A stretch of DNA of 64,000 nucleotides from Lachnospiraceae bacterium (GCA_015258095.1 JABZIV010000004.1:1-64000), one strand, 5' to 3'. Positions 17,747 through 27,173 are shown, counted from the first letter of the stretch. A program made the numbers and translations. The notes: generated by a model not told the origin, from the sequence alone.

Positions 17747-18574
17747 CTAGATGGGGATGGCGATGATTTTTCGGGCAAGATAGATGGCGAGAAGGTAAAT
17801 CAGTAATGCGAAGCTCATGATGCATCTCCCCGGAATCGTGTCGTAGAGGATATGGAAAAATTCCGGAGAGGAAGCATTCAGGTACAGAATGATAAAAAAG
17901 GGGATGCAGTTCATAATCTTCTGCTCGAAGCGTTTTGCCGCACTTAAAGTGAGAATCTCCTCACGTATACTTAACTTATCGTGAATGATGGAACTGCTAT
18001 GTTGGATGATGGAAGAGAGTTCACCTCCGGAACGTTTTGCGACCAGAAATATTTCCGAGAAATTATGGATGTCGTCCAGCCCGGAGCGGTTAGCGAAGTC
18101 GGAAAGGGATTCTTCCAGGGGCCTGTTCATGGTAAGGCTTCGTTGAATCTGCATCAGTTCCTCTACCATATAGCTTTTAGCGCCAATCAGTTGCGAAAGG
18201 TCGGGAATACTTGCGGTTAAAGCATTTTCGATAGAGTAGCCCGCACTCAAAAAGGAACTTAGAATGGAAAGCATCTCTTTGAACTGAAAGAGCAAGAGAT
18301 CTTGCCGCTTTTTCTGTAATGTTTTTTGTGCGAAAAAAGGCACAATGAGACTTGGCGGTATGCAGAAAAGGAATAGGAGAAAGGAACGGTAGAAAGCAAA
18401 ACAGAGGGCAAAAAGGAGAATGAGCGTTTTTCCGAGTTCTGTAAAGTATTCCTGCCATGTGAGCGTATAGCTTCTATAATCTACGGAGGAGTTTTTCCTC
18501 TCTCGACAGATCCGACAGCTTTTCCAGAACTTCCCCATTGTATTGATACAATTTTTTAAGCTGTATTTCTCCAT
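17747..18574 (-). CDS. tadB: TadB-like type II secretion F-domain platform protein
   Basis: Up to 275 residues; the start is uncertain. The longest form begins at 18574 and overlaps tadA by 101 bp; Met13 at 18538 also overlaps. The conserved part begins near DYRSYTLTWQEYF, followed by paired helices, the GspF-type domain (FKEMLSILSSFLSAGYSIENAL, then RSGLDDIHNFSEIFLVAKRSGGELS) and two C-terminal helices. It is the polytopic platform that couples the TadA ATPase to pilin extraction. Order tadA-tadB-tadC is the standard one. Overlap with tadA suggests coupled translation. Confidence 0.85.
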   Translation of the reverse strand: MEKYSLKNCINTMGKFWKSCRICRERKNSSVDYRSYTLTWQEYFTELGKTLILLFALCFAFYRSFLLFLFCIPPSLIVPFFAQKTLQKKRQDLLLFQFKEMLSILSSFLSAGYSIENALTASIPDLSQLIGAKSYMVEELMQIQRSLTMNRPLEESLSDFANRSGLDDIHNFSEIFLVAKRSGGELSSIIQHSSSIIHDKLSIREEILTLSAAKRFEQKIMNCIPFFIILYLNASSPEFFHILYDTIPGRCIMSFALLIYLLAIYLARKIIAIPI

Positions 18575-19643
18575 TTTCGACTCCTATCACCTCGCTGATT
18601 TCCATTACGCGTCGTTTGTGGTCTTTGCTTCTTCCGAGATGCACCATGATTTCGATGGCGGAGGCAATCATGTTTCGAATGGAACTGAGCGGGAGTTCCG
18701 CCCCTTGCAGAACCATGGTTTCCATTCTTCTAAGCATATCGTGAGCGGTGTTTCCATGTCCCGTGGAGATACTGCCGTCATGCCCGGTGTTCATGGCATT
18801 CAGCATATCTAAGCATTCTTTTCCGCGCACCTCTCCGACGATAATCCGGTTCGGGCTCATTCTTAGAGAGGCTTTAATGAGGTCGGAGATGGTGACAGCG
18901 CCTTCTCCTTCCGCATTTGCATTTCTGGTTTCCAGAGAGACTAAATTATTTACTCCCTGTATCTGGAGCTCTGCACTGTCTTCAATCGTGATGATTCGTT
19001 CCGTCTTGGGAATGTACTGGGAAAGGGCATTGAGGAAGGTTGTTTTACCGCTGTTGGTTCCACCGGAGATAAAGATGTTATAGGAGGCTTGTACCAGGGA
19101 TTCCAGAAATGCTGCCGCCTCTTCCGTAAGGCTTCCCAGTTGGATGAGCTTTTGTATCGTGATGGGCTCGGGAAATTTTCGAATGGTCAGCGTAGGACCT
19201 TTCAGTGCAATCGGTGGGAGGACAACGTGTACACGGGAGCCGTCCTCAAGCCTTGCATCGACAATCGGACTTTTCGTATTGACCGCACGATTGATGCGGG
19301 AAACAATTTGCTGAATCAAATCGTAAAGCTGTTCGTCACTTTGAAAAGAGCGATTCCAGCGTTCCATCTTCCCTTTTTTCTCGACAAAAATTTCTTTAGG
19401 ACTGTTGATCATAATCTCCGTAACATTTTTGTCGTCCAAGAGCTCGGAGAGAAGGTCGAGGCGACGGAAACTGTCAAAGACGGCAGAGCGTAAATAGAGT
19501 TTCTCTTTCAGTCCGATGTCTCTTCGGTGGAGAAGGGTACTATCGATTTCGTGGTAAAGATGGGAGTCCGACATCTGCTTTTCTTCCAGGTCACTAAGCA
19601 GCTCTTTTTTGATTTCTTGCTTAATATTATCTAAAGCCAGCAT
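18474..19643 (-). CDS. tadA: TadA/CpaF-type pilus assembly ATPase
   Basis: A 389-residue secretion ATPase of the GspE/VirB11 superfamily. Walker A is GGTNSGKTT at residues 194-202; MSPNRIIVGEVRGKE is the Walker B region, and NTGHDGSISTGHGN holds the His box. The N-terminal domain (about 1-150) with MINSPKEIFVEKKGK matches CpaF. It powers pilin polymerisation from the cytoplasmic side of the membrane. It follows tadZ after an 8-bp gap and overlaps tadB. All key residues are intact, so the locus is likely functional. Confidence 0.96.
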   Translation of the reverse strand: MLALDNIKQEIKKELLSDLEEKQMSDSHLYHEIDSTLLHRRDIGLKEKLYLRSAVFDSFRRLDLLSELLDDKNVTEIMINSPKEIFVEKKGKMERWNRSFQSDEQLYDLIQQIVSRINRAVNTKSPIVDARLEDGSRVHVVLPPIALKGPTLTIRKFPEPITIQKLIQLGSLTEEAAAFLESLVQASYNIFISGGTNSGKTTFLNALSQYIPKTERIITIEDSAELQIQGVNNLVSLETRNANAEGEGAVTISDLIKASLRMSPNRIIVGEVRGKECLDMLNAMNTGHDGSISTGHGNTAHDMLRRMETMVLQGAELPLSSIRNMIASAIEIMVHLGRSKDHKRRVMEISEVIGVENGEIQLKKLYQYNGEVLEKLSDLSREEKLLRRL

Positions 19644-19651
19644 AAATCCTC

Positions 19652-20698
19652 CTATAGAACCATTTTACGGTATTGTTCTTTCTCTTTCTGCTCTTCCTCA
19701 TAGATATAGCGGAGAAGGAGAGATTCTGTATATTCTTTAAGAGAAGGAGAAGAGAAAGTTTTGTTATGGAATTCATCTTCCTGAGATGGGTCTATCGCGG
19801 TTCCGGAAAAAGGAACAGTGCACTCTACGAACTTTTCCAAGATCTCTTCGGATAGATTCTTTTTGATGTACTCGCGGAAAAAGGATAGTTTCTTATGAGA
19901 CTCTCTATCGGGAAGAGTCGGCAGGAAGACTTTTCTGCTTTCGGAAAAACAGTCCAGATATCTTGTAACACTACTGTCCGTATCAATAACCACAGCGGAA
20001 GCACCGCAATATTCCGTGAGTTTATCCAGGAAGAGCGCGAGTTCTCTCGAACTCAGACTTTGGAGATCGTCCGGTGAACGGGCAGGAAGGATGGTGCTGA
20101 ATTCATTTCTTTCGTACGTTATGGCGTTTAGAACCATGGGCGTTAAGGTATTTTCTTTAAAGTGATAGAGTGCTTCCGTAAGACACTCCTTCTCTCTGCA
20201 TTGCTTTTCCGCACCGGCAGTTTCAGAGAGAGAAAGAAACAAAGTTTTTCTGCTTTTGGCCAGTATCTGTGCAATGGAAAGAGCAAGAGTTGTTTTTCCG
20301 GATCTTCCAAGCGGACTGTATACCAGAAAGAGTTCGGCACGACCCTGTCCGCTGCCTTCCAGGAGGCTAAGTTCTCCGTACTTCAGTAGAATTTCCCGCA
20401 TAATACGGTCGGCGGACTGGTATTTATAAATCGAACTTTCTCCTTTCGTCTTTGCACAGTCGTTTTCTTCCGTCAGCAGAAAGGTTTTTTTTGATTTCGG
20501 GGAAAAGGGAAGTGTTTTTGCATTTTTTTCGGAGAGAAGCAGGAGGTCAGCTTCTTTCTTTTTCTGAAATTGGAGTAATGCATCGGGCGTAGTCAAAGGA
20601 TAGATTTGGAAGGGAAGCTTTGTATTTTCACGAAGGTAAAACCCCAGTCTTTTACAGTAGAGTTGGTCTTCGTCATAAATCGTCATTATTTTTTCCAT
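19652..20698 (-). CDS. tadZ: TadZ/CpaE-like ParA-family localisation protein
   Basis: A 348-residue protein. ATG 20698 has an AAAGGA site; an earlier ATG at 20713 overlaps the stop of the upstream gene as ATGA and could serve through coupling. The N-terminal ~125 residues resemble an atypical receiver domain, and the C-terminal part is a MinD/ParA-like ATPase with SPLGRSGKTTLALSIAQ as a deviant Walker A and AVVIDTDSS as Walker B. In Tad systems TadZ/CpaE positions the assembly machine at a cell site. The divergence of the receiver domain is typical of TadZ. Confidence 0.8.
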   Translation of the reverse strand: MEKIMTIYDEDQLYCKRLGFYLRENTKLPFQIYPLTTPDALLQFQKKKEADLLLLSEKNAKTLPFSPKSKKTFLLTEENDCAKTKGESSIYKYQSADRIMREILLKYGELSLLEGSGQGRAELFLVYSPLGRSGKTTLALSIAQILAKSRKTLFLSLSETAGAEKQCREKECLTEALYHFKENTLTPMVLNAITYERNEFSTILPARSPDDLQSLSSRELALFLDKLTEYCGASAVVIDTDSSVTRYLDCFSESRKVFLPTLPDRESHKKLSFFREYIKKNLSEEILEKFVECTVPFSGTAIDPSQEDEFHNKTFSSPSLKEYTESLLLRYIYEEEQKEKEQYRKMVL

Positions 20699-20709
20699 AG
20701 GACATCCTT

Positions 20710-21123
20710 TCATCCAAAAAGAGTGAGGACAGGGACAGCAGCAAGAAAGAGAGAGAAAGCGAAAGGAATCTCTTCTTTTAAGAGGAAGAAGAGAAGAAGA
20801 GAGAAAGGAGTAGATAAAAAAAGCAGAAATATACTTTTTTCAAGAGGTAAGAGAGAAAGAAGAAGGGAGAACAGTTTCCAATCTCCGCCTCCTCCGCCTG
20901 TAAAATAAAAGAGGGGATAGCTCAGTGCCAGACTGAGAAAGAATAAAACCGGAAACAGGAGGGAAGGGGAGAACGCCCATTCTCCGTTTAAAGAATGGAT
21001 AAAGAGGAAGAAAAACAGAAAGCTGAGTAGAAAATAGGAATGGGATATCTTTCGATATACGAGGTCTTCCAGAGCAGCATAGAGTAGAAAGAGTAAGAGG
21101 ATTTCATAGTGTGCATAGAGCAT
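20710..21123 (-). CDS. A24-type prepilin peptidase (TadV/CpaA-like), first gene of the Tad operon
   Basis: A 137-residue polytopic membrane protein behind GGAGGCGG. The two catalytic aspartates are in ALEDLVYRKIS and GGGGGDWKL (GxGD). Its size fits TadV/CpaA without a methylase domain. It overlaps tadZ by four bases (ATGA). A second A24 protein occurs near the end of the operon, so the two may handle different precursors. A probable promoter and a dyad lie directly upstream. Confidence 0.82.
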   Translation of the reverse strand: MLYAHYEILLLFLLYAALEDLVYRKISHSYFLLSFLFFFLFIHSLNGEWAFSPSLLFPVLFFLSLALSYPLFYFTGGGGGDWKLFSLLLSLLPLEKSIFLLFLSTPFSLLLFFLLKEEIPFAFSLFLAAVPVLTLFG

Positions 21124-21171
21124 ATCCGCCTCCGTCCGGGAGAAAGTGGTGCAATCTCCTGTGTTGAAACC

Positions 21172-21200
21172 AGTATAAGACGCGATGGCTTTCCTGCCTA
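21172..21200 (-). promoter_or_regulatory. Probable promoter of the Tad operon
   Basis: Read on the minus strand: TAGGCA (21200-21195), a 17-bp spacer and TATACT (21177-21172), 49 bp before the first Tad gene. Matches are 4/6 and 5/6 to consensus. Confidence 0.45.
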
Positions 21201-21210
21201 TACTCGATAT

Positions 21211-21242
21211 TCGGATATTATCAGGACATGGATATTATCCGA
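21211..21242. promoter_or_regulatory. 12-bp dyad upstream of the Tad promoter
   Basis: TCGGATATTATC (21211-21222) and GATATTATCCGA (21231-21242) form an inverted repeat with one mismatch and an 8-bp centre, 11 bp upstream of the candidate Tad -35. The position suits an activator or repressor site. The rest of the 21124-21545 gap shows no further clear element. Confidence 0.5.
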
Positions 21243-21545
21243 AAGAGAATGATGTGAGAAAGAGAAATTGCACCGCGCTTTCGGGAATGCGAGAAAAAAA
21301 CGGAAGCTTCACGGATTTCCAGACTTTTCTTACAGTTTCCTCTTCATTTTCTGCGCTTGGAAAAGTGGAGGAACGCTCTTTGCTTTTGAAAAATGTTAGA
21401 AAAGCATAATAATGTACAAGTTTTATAAAATCCAAATAAAAACTTTGTGTAGAATTTTGATAAGATGCCTTGCTATAATTTTTGTTTAACGTTGAGTGGT
21501 CAATATTCCTTCATAGAGCAAATAACTAAGGAAGTCAGGAGCCTT

Positions 21546-22091
21546 ATGTTTATTTTAAAGAGTATCATGCTGGGCGTAGGCCTATCCATGGATGCTGTTG
21601 CCGTATCCATGACAAATGGCTTGCAACGTCCGAAGATGAGCGAGAGAAAGAAAGTTTTTATCGCTTTCACTTTCGGTTTATTTCAGTTTTTTATGCCATT
21701 AATCGGATTTTTTGTGGTCACGAGTTTTGCGCGTCTTGCTCCGATTTTGATGCGGTACGTAGCGGTGATATCCAATATCATCTTGCTTTATCTTTCGGCG
21801 AAGATGCTTATCGGCGGTCTTCGGGAGAAGAAAGAGGAAAGGACGGAGGAAAAGAAGGAAAGCCTTCTTCTTCAGGCGGTGGGGACTTCTATCGATGCGC
21901 TTTCTTTGGGATTTACCTTTTCCCATGATCCGACACCGGAGGTTTTTGTTTCTACCCTGATTATCGGGGTTGTAACCTTTTCCTTATCCTATATTGCCCT
22001 ATTTATGGGGAAAAAGTTCGGGACAATTTATGCGGGAAAGGCGGATGTAGTAGGGGGCGTGGTTCTGGCCCTTGTAGCAATATTTTTATAG
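21546..22091 (+). CDS. mntP: MntP-type manganese efflux pump
   Basis: A 181-residue membrane protein from ATG 21546 behind AGGAG (the frame is open to 21465 but lacks a site). Six hydrophobic helices form two repeats, each with an intramembrane Asp: GLSMDAVAVSM and GTSIDALSLGF, as in the MntP family. It exports Mn2+ to limit toxicity. A yybP-ykoY manganese riboswitch was looked for upstream and not recognised. TATAAT at 21474-21479 could be a -10 box but has no good -35. mutY starts 2 bp after its stop. Confidence 0.92.
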   Translation: MFILKSIMLGVGLSMDAVAVSMTNGLQRPKMSERKKVFIAFTFGLFQFFMPLIGFFVVTSFARLAPILMRYVAVISNIILLYLSAKMLIGGLREKKEERTEEKKESLLLQAVGTSIDALSLGFTFSHDPTPEVFVSTLIIGVVTFSLSYIALFMGKKFGTIYAGKADVVGGVVLALVAIFL

Positions 22092-22092
22092 A

Positions 22093-23196
22093 ATGGAAAT
22101 GATGCAGGAAGAGAAAAAGGAAGAGAAAAAGACGGAAAACGAAGAGCGCTTTTCCGACGCTCTTTTACAATGGTTTTACAAAGAAGGAAGGGACTTGCCC
22201 TGGCGAAGAGAGAAAAACGCTTACTACACTTGGATTTCGGAGATTATGTTACAGCAGACGAGGGTGGAGGCGGTTAAAGCGTATTTTCTTCGCTTTATTT
22301 CCCGTTTTCCGGATGTTAAAGCGCTTGCGGATGCCGAGGAAGAAGAAGTATTAAAGTTCTGGGAGGGGCTGGGATACTATTCCAGAGCGCGGAATTTGCA
22401 TAAGGGGGCGAAAGTTCTTATGGAGAAGTTTTCCGGAAAAATGCCTTCGAACTATGCGGAAATTCGTTCTCTTCCCGGAATTGGAGAGTATACTGCGGCA
22501 GCGATTTCTTCGATTATTTTTTCAGAGAAGAGACCGGCAATAGACGGAAATTTGCTGCGCGTTTTTTCAAGGTGTACGACTTGCGGGAAAGCTATCGAAG
22601 AGAAAGCGGTGAAAGAAGCCGCCTATTTTTATTTTCAGGAGAAAATGAAGGATACGTCGCCCGGAGATTTTAATCAGGCGCTGATGGATCTGGGTTCCAT
22701 GATCTGTGTTCCGAAAGGAGAAATCGCCTGTGCATCCTGTCCCATTTCTCCCTTTTGTCGAGCGTATAAAGAGGGGTGTCCGGAGCAGTATCCGAAAAGA
22801 AAAGAGAAAAAGGCGCGAAAAAAGGAAAACTATACCATCCTGCTCCTTTGTCAGGGGGAGCGGATAGCTCTTTGGAAACGACCGAATAAAGGATTACTTG
22901 CGGGACTTTACAGTTTTTATCAACTTCCCGGGCATTTGTCTCAAAGGGAAGTTTTGCAAGCGGTAAAGGGGCTCGGCTTATCGCCGTTGAAAGTGCGGGA
23001 ACTCGGCGGCGCGAAACACATTTTCACCCACAAAGAATGGGATATGATAGGATATAGAGTTGAACTGGGAGATTTTCCGAAAGAAAGAGAAGCGGAAAGT
23101 GAAATTCTTTTTTATTCCGTGGAAGAAATAAACGGAAAACTCAGCATCCCTTCGGCCTACGCTTACTATAAACAGTATTTGGACAGCTTTGTATGA
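22093..23196 (+). CDS. mutY: A/G-specific adenine glycosylase
   Basis: A 367-residue base-excision repair enzyme removing adenine opposite 8-oxoguanine. The HhH-GPD core is present with LPWRREKNAYYTWISEIMLQQT at the front and LPGIGEYTAAAISS followed by the catalytic Asp in AIDGNLLRV. ICVPKGEIACASC and PFC supply the four Cys of the [4Fe-4S] cluster. A C-terminal NUDIX-like domain (about 245-365) recognises 8-oxoG. Starts at 22093, 22099 or 22102 are possible; no clear ribosome-binding site is present, so translation is probably coupled to mntP. Its end overlaps the next gene as ATGA. Confidence 0.95.
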   Translation: MEMMQEEKKEEKKTENEERFSDALLQWFYKEGRDLPWRREKNAYYTWISEIMLQQTRVEAVKAYFLRFISRFPDVKALADAEEEEVLKFWEGLGYYSRARNLHKGAKVLMEKFSGKMPSNYAEIRSLPGIGEYTAAAISSIIFSEKRPAIDGNLLRVFSRCTTCGKAIEEKAVKEAAYFYFQEKMKDTSPGDFNQALMDLGSMICVPKGEIACASCPISPFCRAYKEGCPEQYPKRKEKKARKKENYTILLLCQGERIALWKRPNKGLLAGLYSFYQLPGHLSQREVLQAVKGLGLSPLKVRELGGAKHIFTHKEWDMIGYRVELGDFPKEREAESEILFYSVEEINGKLSIPSAYAYYKQYLDSFV

Positions 23197-24293
23197 TGCA
23201 AAAAGAGGAGAGTATGGAGCATTCCTTTAAGTACATCAATCTGTATAAGACGGTTCGGAAAGATATTGTAGACGGACGGTATCGTTATCAGGAAAAGATG
23301 CCTTCCAAGCGCCTTTTGTCCGGTGCAATGGGCGTTTCCGTTCTTACGGTAGAGCACTGTTATGCGCTATTGGAGGAGGAAGGCTATATTGAGGGCAGGG
23401 AGAGAAGCGGCTATTATGTGATTTATCGGGATGGACTATTATTTCCTATAGAAGAAAAACAGGATACGCTCCGGTATTTACCCCATACGCCTTCGGAAAA
23501 TGGAGAAGGAATGGGATTTTCCACCATCGCGAAGACCTTTCGAAAGGTGCTTTCCAAGTATGGAGAGGAGATTCTCGTTCCGTCAGAACAACAGGGAAAA
23601 TTGTTTCTTAGGACCGCTTTGAAAGAATATCTCAGAAGAGCGCGGGGCATCTTTGTTACGGAAGAGCAGATTGTCATCGGATCGGGTGCAGAGCAGCTTT
23701 ATACTTTACTTTCCCAGATTCTAAAGGAGGAAGGGGAGTTTGCGGTAGAGAACCCGTCTTATGAGAGGATGCAGAAGATTTATCGTGCCAACGGGATTCG
23801 TCTTGCTCTTCTGGAAATGGGGAAAAAAGGAATTCACAGTGCAGCGTTGCAAAGAGCCGAAAGCAAAGTTTTACACGTGACGCCTTTCCACAGTTATCCC
23901 AGCGGAATCACCGCTCCGGCATCGAAGAGGCGGGAGTACTTGGAATATGCGAGAAAACGGGACGGCTTTATTATTGAGGATGATTATGATTCCGAGTTTT
24001 CCGCGCTGGGAAAACCGGAAGACAGTCTGTTCGCCATGGATACGCGAGACCGTGTATATTATCTGAACAGCTTTTCCAAAACGATAGGGCCTGCTTTTCG
24101 TATGGCGTATCTGCTTCTTCCGAAAACGCGTGCGGAGGCGGACAGCAGGAAGATTTCTTTCTATAGCTGCTCTGTTCCCGTTCTGGAGCAGTGCCTGCTT
24201 ACGGAACTGTTACAAAGCGGAGAATTTGAGAGACATATTAACCGGATCAGAAGAAAGAGGAGGAGTCATGTCACAAGCGGGGACACAAAATAA
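23193..24293 (+). CDS. MocR-type GntR/aminotransferase regulator, C-terminally shortened
   Basis: A 366-residue protein. An N-terminal GntR winged helix (about 10-80) is joined to a fold-type I aminotransferase domain with the PLP-lysine in NSFSKTIGPAFRMAY. MocR proteins are normally ~450-490 residues; this one ends soon after GEFERHINRIRRKRR, so about 90-100 residues of the small subdomain are missing. The frame ends inside the first codons of lspA, overlapping it by 26 bp. MocR regulators often control pyridoxal phosphate, GABA or amino-acid genes; no target is evident here. It may be a decayed gene or a regulator that lost aminotransferase-fold integrity. Confidence 0.75.
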   Translation: MMQKEESMEHSFKYINLYKTVRKDIVDGRYRYQEKMPSKRLLSGAMGVSVLTVEHCYALLEEEGYIEGRERSGYYVIYRDGLLFPIEEKQDTLRYLPHTPSENGEGMGFSTIAKTFRKVLSKYGEEILVPSEQQGKLFLRTALKEYLRRARGIFVTEEQIVIGSGAEQLYTLLSQILKEEGEFAVENPSYERMQKIYRANGIRLALLEMGKKGIHSAALQRAESKVLHVTPFHSYPSGITAPASKRREYLEYARKRDGFIIEDDYDSEFSALGKPEDSLFAMDTRDRVYYLNSFSKTIGPAFRMAYLLLPKTRAEADSRKISFYSCSVPVLEQCLLTELLQSGEFERHINRIRRKRRSHVTSGDTK

Positions 24294-24813
24294 AAAGTTT
24301 TTTTGGAAAAGGGCTTTTCACCTGGTTTTTCTTGCCACCGGAATCTTTTTTTTGGATCAACATTGGAAGAAAAAGGTAAATCGGGAGAAAGATACGAGAT
24401 TTCCCCGTAAAGTGCCGGGAACAAAGGGAATTGTAGAGATTCGAAAAGTGCATAATCCCGGTTTTTCCATGGGAAGACTCTCCCGTTTTCCTTTTCTTGT
24501 CCGTTTTCTTTCCGTATTTGCTACTTTTTTTCTCTTTTTCAGTTTACCGTATTTCACGTATCTTACGGGCGACAGTTTCTTTTTGCAAGAACTGGGCACT
24601 GCTCTTGTGCTTAGCGGAGCGGCTTCCAACACCCTGGACAGGGTAAGAGATGGCGAAGTAACGGATTATCTCTACATTCGGAAAAGCTTTCTCCGTAAAA
24701 TGATCATTAATCTGGCCGACATCGCCCTTGTTTTCGGCGGAGTATGTTTATTTTTCAGCCTCCTTTTCCGCTTGTGGAAGAAAAGAAAGAAGGATGGAGA
24801 GACAGCAGGATAG
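24268..24813 (+). CDS. lspA: Lipoprotein signal peptidase-like protein (LspA)
   Basis: ATG 24268 is preceded by GAGGAGG and gives 181 residues. FFLDQHWKKKV, VHNPGFSMG, ASNTLDRVRDGEVTDYL and NLADIAL follow the LspA motif order; the last two hold the catalytic Asp pair. Four hydrophobic helices are visible. LspA removes lipoprotein signal peptides after lipidation; clients in this window include the MetQ and sugar-binding lipoproteins. The N-terminus overlaps the 3' end of the shortened MocR gene, and the basic stretch KKVNREKDTRFPRK after the DQ motif is somewhat atypical, so a divergent paralogue is possible. Confidence 0.8.
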   Translation: MSQAGTQNKKFFWKRAFHLVFLATGIFFLDQHWKKKVNREKDTRFPRKVPGTKGIVEIRKVHNPGFSMGRLSRFPFLVRFLSVFATFFLFFSLPYFTYLTGDSFFLQELGTALVLSGAASNTLDRVRDGEVTDYLYIRKSFLRKMIINLADIALVFGGVCLFFSLLFRLWKKRKKDGETAG

Positions 24814-25034
24814 GGACGGATTTTTCATAGTTTATTTTATGCATATCGGTTTTTTACAAAGACGGAATTGTGCATTTTATGATTGAAATGGAGAGAAATA
24901 AAGAGAGAATTTATTGAATTAAAACAAAAAAGAAATTTCTTTTTTAAAATTAATAGTAGAAAAATACATATTCATTTGCTATTATAGGGGAACAACAGGA
25001 GAAGTGACCGCTTTTTCAAATGATTGGGGGAAAA

Positions 25035-27023
25035 ATGAATAGTGTATTTGTCGTAGTGCCCGTCTTGGGCGTTTTGGGACTTTTGTTCGCGCTATTTCAG
25101 GGACAGAAGATTCTGAAAGAGGATTCCGGAAGTGAAAAAATGAAAGAGATTGCATCGGCCATTGCAGAAGGCGCGGAAGCATTTCTTTTTGCAGAATATC
25201 GGATTCTTCTTTTTTTTGTTTGCAGCTTATTTCTCTGCATAGGCTTCGGAACAAGAAGCTGGCTTAGTGCCGTTGCGTTTGTATTTGGTGCAATTTTGTC
25301 CACTTTGGCAGGCTATTTCGGGATGCGTTCCGCAACCCATGCGAATGTTCGTACAGCGGAGGCGGCAAGAGGCTTCGGGATGAAGAAAGCGCTTTCCATT
25401 GCTTTCTCCGGCGGCTCCGTAATGGGAATGTGTGTTTCCGGTTTCGGTATCTTCGGCGTGGGACTTTTCTACCTGCTTACGAAAGATGTCGGTGTTCTTT
25501 CCGGATTCTCTCTCGGTGCGTCCAGCATTGCTCTTTTTGCCCGTGTAGGAGGAGGAATCTATACGAAGGCGGCTGACGTCGGAGCAGACCTGGTTGGAAA
25601 GGTCGAGGCGGGGATTCCGGAGGATGATCCGAGAAATCCTGCGGTAATTGCCGATAACGTAGGAGATAATGTCGGCGACGTTGCCGGTATGGGAGCGGAC
25701 CTTTTCGAGTCCTATGTAGGCGCCCTGGTTTCCGCAATGACACTCGGCGTGCTTCTGGATGGAAAGTCCGTGGAAGGCGTTGCTTTTCCGCTCTTACTTG
25801 CGGGGCTTTCCCTTCTGGCCTGTGTTCTCGGAAGTGTACTGGTACTTATGCTCGGAGGAGAAAATCCGAGTAAGGTTTTGAAGATGGCAAGCTATTCTTC
25901 TGCGGTAGCGGTATTGGTTTTTGCCTTTATTTTAGCGAATTGCTTCTTCGGGAACTTCAACGCCGCCTTTGCCGTGACGGCGGGGCTTCTTGCCGGACTT
26001 GCGATAGGTGCCATCACGGAGTATTACACTTCCGCTTCTTATAATCCGGTAAAAGATATTGCAAAGCAGTCGGAGACAGGTCCTGCTACGAATATTATTT
26101 CGGGTATGGCGATAGGAATGCGTTCCACTGCAGTGCCGATTCTTCTTATCTGTGTTGCCATTTTTATTTCTTATCAGCTCCTGGGACTTTATGGCATCGC
26201 GCTTGCCGCTGTCGGCATGCTTTCCACTACAGCTATTACGGTAGCGGTGGATGCGTACGGACCGATTGCGGACAATGCCGGCGGCATTGCCGAGATGGCG
26301 GGACTGCCGGACAATGTCCGCAGTATCACGGACCAGCTCGATGCGGTCGGAAATACGACGGCGGCGATGGGAAAAGGTTTTGCCATCGGGTCGGCAGCAC
26401 TGACTGCTCTGGCGCTTTTTGCATCTTACGCGCAGGCTGTACAATTACAGAATATCAATGTCTTGGATAGTCGTGTGTGCATCGGACTCTTCGTAGGGGC
26501 TATGCTTCCTTTCCTCTTCTCCGCGTTTACCATGAGTTCAGTAAGTAAAGCGGCCTTTTCGATGATTTCGGAAGTGAGAAGACAATTCAGAGAGAAACCG
26601 GGCATCATGGCAGGGACGGAGAAACCGGATTATAAAACTTGTGTAAGTATTTCTACGCATGCCGCATTGCGGGAAATGATTGTGCCGGGCGTTCTTGCCG
26701 TACTGGCTCCGCTGGCAATCGGGATTCTCCTTGGCGCGGAGGCTCTCGGCGGACTTCTTGCTGGTGCATTGGTTTCCGGCGTTATGATGGCCATCTTTAT
26801 GTCGAACTCGGGCGGTGCCTGGGATAATGCCAAGAAGTACATTGAAGAGGGACATCACGGCGGAAAGGGGTCGGATACCCATAAGGCGGCTGTAGTGGGC
26901 GATACCGTGGGTGATCCTTTCAAGGATACTTCGGGACCGTCCATCAATATCCTGATTAAGTTGATGACCGTCATTGCTCTTGTATTTGCTCCGCTTATCC
27001 TATCCATTGGAGGTATTTTATAA
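25035..27023 (+). CDS. hppA: Membrane-bound pyrophosphatase, K+-dependent type
   Basis: A 662-residue polytopic pump; ATG 25035 has a GGGGG site close by, better than the ATG at 25020. The pyrophosphate-binding motifs are present ([32 protein letters not shown] in pieces, and a C-terminal [14 protein letters not shown]). [14 protein letters not shown] has Ala and Gly at the two positions that are Lys and Thr in K+-independent enzymes, so it should need K+. Such enzymes in anaerobic Firmicutes pump Na+, H+ or both while hydrolysing pyrophosphate. The pumped ion cannot be settled from sequence alone. The 221-bp AT-rich gap before it holds no convincing promoter. Confidence 0.95.
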   Translation: MNSVFVVVPVLGVLGLLFALFQGQKILKEDSGSEKMKEIASAIAEGAEAFLFAEYRILLFFVCSLFLCIGFGTRSWLSAVAFVFGAILSTLAGYFGMRSATHANVRTAEAARGFGMKKALSIAFSGGSVMGMCVSGFGIFGVGLFYLLTKDVGVLSGFSLGASSIALFARVGGGIYTKAADVGADLVGKVEAGIPEDDPRNPAVIADNVGDNVGDVAGMGADLFESYVGALVSAMTLGVLLDGKSVEGVAFPLLLAGLSLLACVLGSVLVLMLGGENPSKVLKMASYSSAVAVLVFAFILANCFFGNFNAAFAVTAGLLAGLAIGAITEYYTSASYNPVKDIAKQSETGPATNIISGMAIGMRSTAVPILLICVAIFISYQLLGLYGIALAAVGMLSTTAITVAVDAYGPIADNAGGIAEMAGLPDNVRSITDQLDAVGNTTAAMGKGFAIGSAALTALALFASYAQAVQLQNINVLDSRVCIGLFVGAMLPFLFSAFTMSSVSKAAFSMISEVRRQFREKPGIMAGTEKPDYKTCVSISTHAALREMIVPGVLAVLAPLAIGILLGAEALGGLLAGALVSGVMMAIFMSNSGGAWDNAKKYIEEGHHGGKGSDTHKAAVVGDTVGDPFKDTSGPSINILIKLMTVIALVFAPLILSIGGIL

Positions 27024-27136
27024 TGAAATCCTTCACAAAAGCTTAATTATAGGTTATAATTTACATCGATAAGAAGCTTTTATAGAATTTTTCAACAAAA
27101 GAAGCTGTAAAAATAGAGGATATATTTAGAAGCTTG

Positions 27137-27173
27137 GGTCTGCAATGCGGGGACTTTCTCCACGTTGCAGACC
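27137..27173 (+). terminator. Stem-loop between hppA and the symporter gene
   Basis: GGTCTGCAA (27137-27145) pairs perfectly with TTGCAGACC (27165-27173), with a further TG/CG closing and an inner GGGG/CTCC helix. There is no T-run right after it, so it may be a weak terminator, a bidirectional stop or a stabilising structure. Confidence 0.4.

Noticed and set aside
21480..21545. yybP-ykoY manganese riboswitch before mntP
   Set aside because: Expected from known Mn2+ exporter regulation, but the space is too short and no match to the conserved core was visible.
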